The position numbers were made by a program, and so were the translations under genes. A stretch of 64,000 nucleotides of DNA, taken from the NCBI GenBank assembly GCA_034008185.1, contig CM067081.1:6819821-6883820 (forward strand). The letters run 5' to 3'. The notes beneath the pieces are model-generated. The model made no database searches and was not told the DNA's origin. It worked only from the letters and a program-made list of their open reading frames with translations. The stretch's first letter is position 1, and every line of letters begins with the position of its first letter. Shown here in pieces: positions 61,123-64,000 of this stretch. The stretch comes from Gorsachius magnificus. Its lineage: Eukaryota > Chordata > Aves > Pelecaniformes > Ardeidae.

Positions 61123-64000
61123 CTTCTTAACCTCGTTGATTAATACTTTAAAACTTCATAGGTAGTGCCTACACAGATCACTTTCATCAAATTGACATCA
61201 ACATATTTTCATGTCATGATGATTGCTGTACATCTGAACCTTGCACTTCATTACTAACCATCACAAACTCCAGCATTTCAGGCATTAAAACTAAATGAAA
61301 ATATCCTATCTTCACTCTGCTTTTTAACCAATAACCGAGGTCACTAATCTTGCTGGAACGGGATGACTTCTTTTTGCCAACACCCAACGCTTTAATTCAA
61401 GCACATTTCTTTGGCTTAATGTTTTCCTGCCTGCATTTCTGCATAATTAAAGCCCTTCAGTGTGGTCAACAAAGTTAATAATATCCATTTATCTTAGGTA
61501 AAAGGGCAAATGACCAGTAATCACCCACTTGTTTCTACCACCAGTCCCTGTCTCTCCTTCCCTTCTTTTTTTTCACCAAATACGCTGGAAGTTGAGCCTG
61601 GGTACTACAGCAGGTAGTAAAATAGTAATAAATATATTCTCAGGAAGCTGTGGCTGTAAGGGCTCCATTGCCTACAAAGTCTATTGTAAATTATGCATTG
61701 CTGTTTAGTATCCTTGACATTTTTAGTAAGTGCAATAAAACACCTTTATGGAGTTGGAAAGAACTGTATGTCAGCTCAAGGGAGAAAAAGAACAAATGAA
61801 AGACATAATTGTTTTATCTACAATAGATTTCTTTAGTAGATTACTACTGAAATGCAGACTTTTTCCCTGTCTGCCAGGCAGGATTAAAACCTGGAAGGCT
61901 CCGTAAGTCATTCAGCCAGCCATTAGATTAGAAAATAAGGTGCAGAAAGGAAAACCAAAGAAAATTGCAACTGCTAAGTTGAGAGCTACAGCAAGGAGTT
62001 ACATTTGCCACCATTTTAAAAGAGAACAGAGGGATAGGAGGGTAAGCAGGTATCATCAGCAGCTCTCCAGAGGTCCATCGGCATCACCTAAATCCCCAGA
62101 AACTTTTCTATGCCAAAATCTAGGACTTAAAATTAGGCTTTGAGCAAGATAAAATATTCCTTAGAACCAGAAGTAAGAAACTAGCTAACAGAAAGACCTC
62201 AGTTTTCTTTCACCTTTAAAGCATAAGCAAGCTCTGCTCTGCCTTCCTCCGTGATCACAGCCCAAAGGACTTCCCTACTGTTATGGTCAGGGCTGCAGTG
62301 AAGTCCTATAAAGCAGATATTCAAATATATTTTCTTCTGTTTCCTGTATAGAAAAAAAATACCCTGACTTCTCATACAAACATCCCTGCAGCAATTTATT
62401 TTCCTGAGGAATACTTCTGGCCTGCACTCCTTTTCTGGCCTGGAGAACAGTCTTTGAGACAGGAGACTGTCCTGTCAAAACCCCCCATTTTTCTATATAG
62501 CTTTCCCACCTTCTCAACATTACTTCTCTTCTGCTTAATAACAAATAAAAACTCCAGATCTGAATGGCACAGTGCCACCCCCCTGAGTCTCCAGACAAAG
62601 CAAAATGAAAGATTTCTTTCACAGCAAAATTCTTTCTGGTACCTGGGTAACAGGAATCCTGATTCCCTCAAGAACAAGAGCATCTTTTTCAGGTGGTGCC
62701 CATGAAAACATCAACCCCCCTTACATCCTACTCAAAAGAAGATGCTCACTGAAAGGACATCATTATTTACCTGCAATATTATGTTGAATGGGAAGAATGT
62801 TGTCGTGTTGATCATCTGCTCCAAGAGCACTACCTCAGCACTGGAAAGAATTCAGATGTGGCCTGCAAATGTCTACAAATACCTGCCACTTGCTCATACC
62901 ACATTTACAACAGTAAGAGGTACATTTATACAACAGACACACCTATGTTATGCTGCCCTTGCTCACTCATCAGGATTTAAAAATGCCCCAGGCAAAACAC
63001 CACTTGAATTGGCTTCAAAAGTCAAGGTCTGAAGGAGAATATTGGATTTTCTTGAGCTTCTGCTTTACACTGGTGACAATCTGTCTGCATGGCTTTTGCA
63101 CAGCATGCGCTCACTGCCTTGGCTCCAGGCCAGCAGGACCCAAGCAAGCTGCTGCCAAGCAAACCCAAGACCCCCACAGCAAGCAGGGAGCCTTCAAACA
63201 AGGGATGGCTGTGTCCAGCTGAAGTGAAGATGAAGTAAACACAGGGCTCCCAGAGGACAATGTCAACTCCTGACCTGAGTAGCAGTCATAGCAAGAAGTC
63301 AATCTGCACTGAATTTTGCAGCTATTTCTCTGCTTGCTGTTGGACCAACCTCCCATTCAATAACGTTATATTCATCGTAGTTCCTGTCATATCAAACCAA
63401 CTACCCAGAGGGTGAATCAGTGCTTGTTCACAACCTCCTGGCTTGGCAAGCATGTTGGATGCATACAGGCAGAGCAGAGTGCCGCTCCGCTCCCTCATTG
63501 GAAGATAACTATCCATAAGGAAGTGGAAACTGCCTTCACGCTAACAAAACCAGGCCATAATCCCCTCTCTGCTGTTGCAAGCTTAAAGAAAAATTTCATC
63601 GATCATAGTTATTTTCAGAATCAGGTGGTCCTAAGAAATGGCCTGCATTAAGCAGTCAAACCTGGGCCATTTGATGTCTAGTGCCACTCACCAGTGTTTT
63701 TGTCTTGTTTGTGTATTTTTTTCCCCTTGAAAAGATGTCTTCGATGATCTGCGGATCTGTTTTCCTTGGATGAAATGAATGCCTTTCATTTTAATTGTCA
63801 CTTTCAATTGCTTTCAGTCTGTGTGTTAACAAAGAAGATGAAAACTGATTATTATTTAAATAAGCTTTTACTTCAGAGAAATGTGTCTTGACTTAAAACA
63901 AGGCATTTGAAATTATGACTGTATTGAAGAATAAACTTCTATAATTAAATTAATTTAAATTAAACTAAATGTTTACTGCTTAAAATTTTAAAGGAAGGCA
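61123..64000. other. anonymous sequence
   Basis: No supported gene to the end of the window. Overlapping open frames at 62287-63650 occur on both strands and have no motif that I recognise. The last 300 bp are AT-rich with an AATAAA near 63930 and could be a conserved non-coding element or part of a UTR, but the sequence alone does not show it. Confidence 0.5.

Noticed and set aside
63560..64000. Possible 3'UTR or conserved element at the window end
   Set aside because: An AATAAA in AT-rich DNA is weak evidence, and no coding sequence precedes it.

Overview
The window looks like nuclear DNA of a bird. It is AT-rich and gene-poor. Its only recognisable repeats are CR1-type LINEs, identified by 3' tails of the octamer TCATAGAA/ATTCTATG and by chicken-repeat-like reverse transcriptase, and long terminal repeats (LTRs) of avian endogenous retroviruses. 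The LTR types suggest a neoavian bird, which is an inference from memory of such repeats. I found no host protein-coding exon, rRNA, tRNA, CRISPR array or bacterial-style operon that I could support. The anonymous open frames of 60-150 codons scattered through the window have no recognisable domains and are about what chance allows in 64 kb.

Layout from left to right. 1-4550 is anonymous sequence. 4551-5762 is a nested pair of minus-strand CR1s, a young copy inside an older one. 8891-9609 is a second minus-strand CR1 of the young type. 11453-12265 is a solo LTR with a perfect 5-bp target-site duplication. 14405-14640 is a decayed piece of CR1 endonuclease. 17414, 20607, 23829, 26764, 36586 and 38221 begin short CR1 3' fragments. 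24914-26094 is the 3' part of an endogenous retrovirus, an internal remnant plus one LTR; an uninterrupted relative of its insertion site lies about 2.2 kb upstream. 34229-34965 (+) and 35287-35500 (-) are two CR1s facing opposite ways. 41352-42912 holds the best-preserved reverse transcriptase frame, on the minus strand. 48860-49594 is a second solo LTR, minus strand, again with a perfect 5-bp duplication. 55028-55806 and 60518-61122 are plus-strand CR1s, the first missing its 3' end. Everything between is anonymous AT-rich DNA with homopolymer runs and a few short tandem duplications.

No set of genes works together here. The biology visible is the history of retroelement insertion and decay. 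CR1 3' ends fall into at least three main types plus an older one, and the nested pair orders two of them in time. Both solo LTRs imply provirus loss by LTR-LTR recombination. The stretch I cannot explain is 32180-32690, where a split open frame may be the remains of a retroelement or a retrocopied gene.
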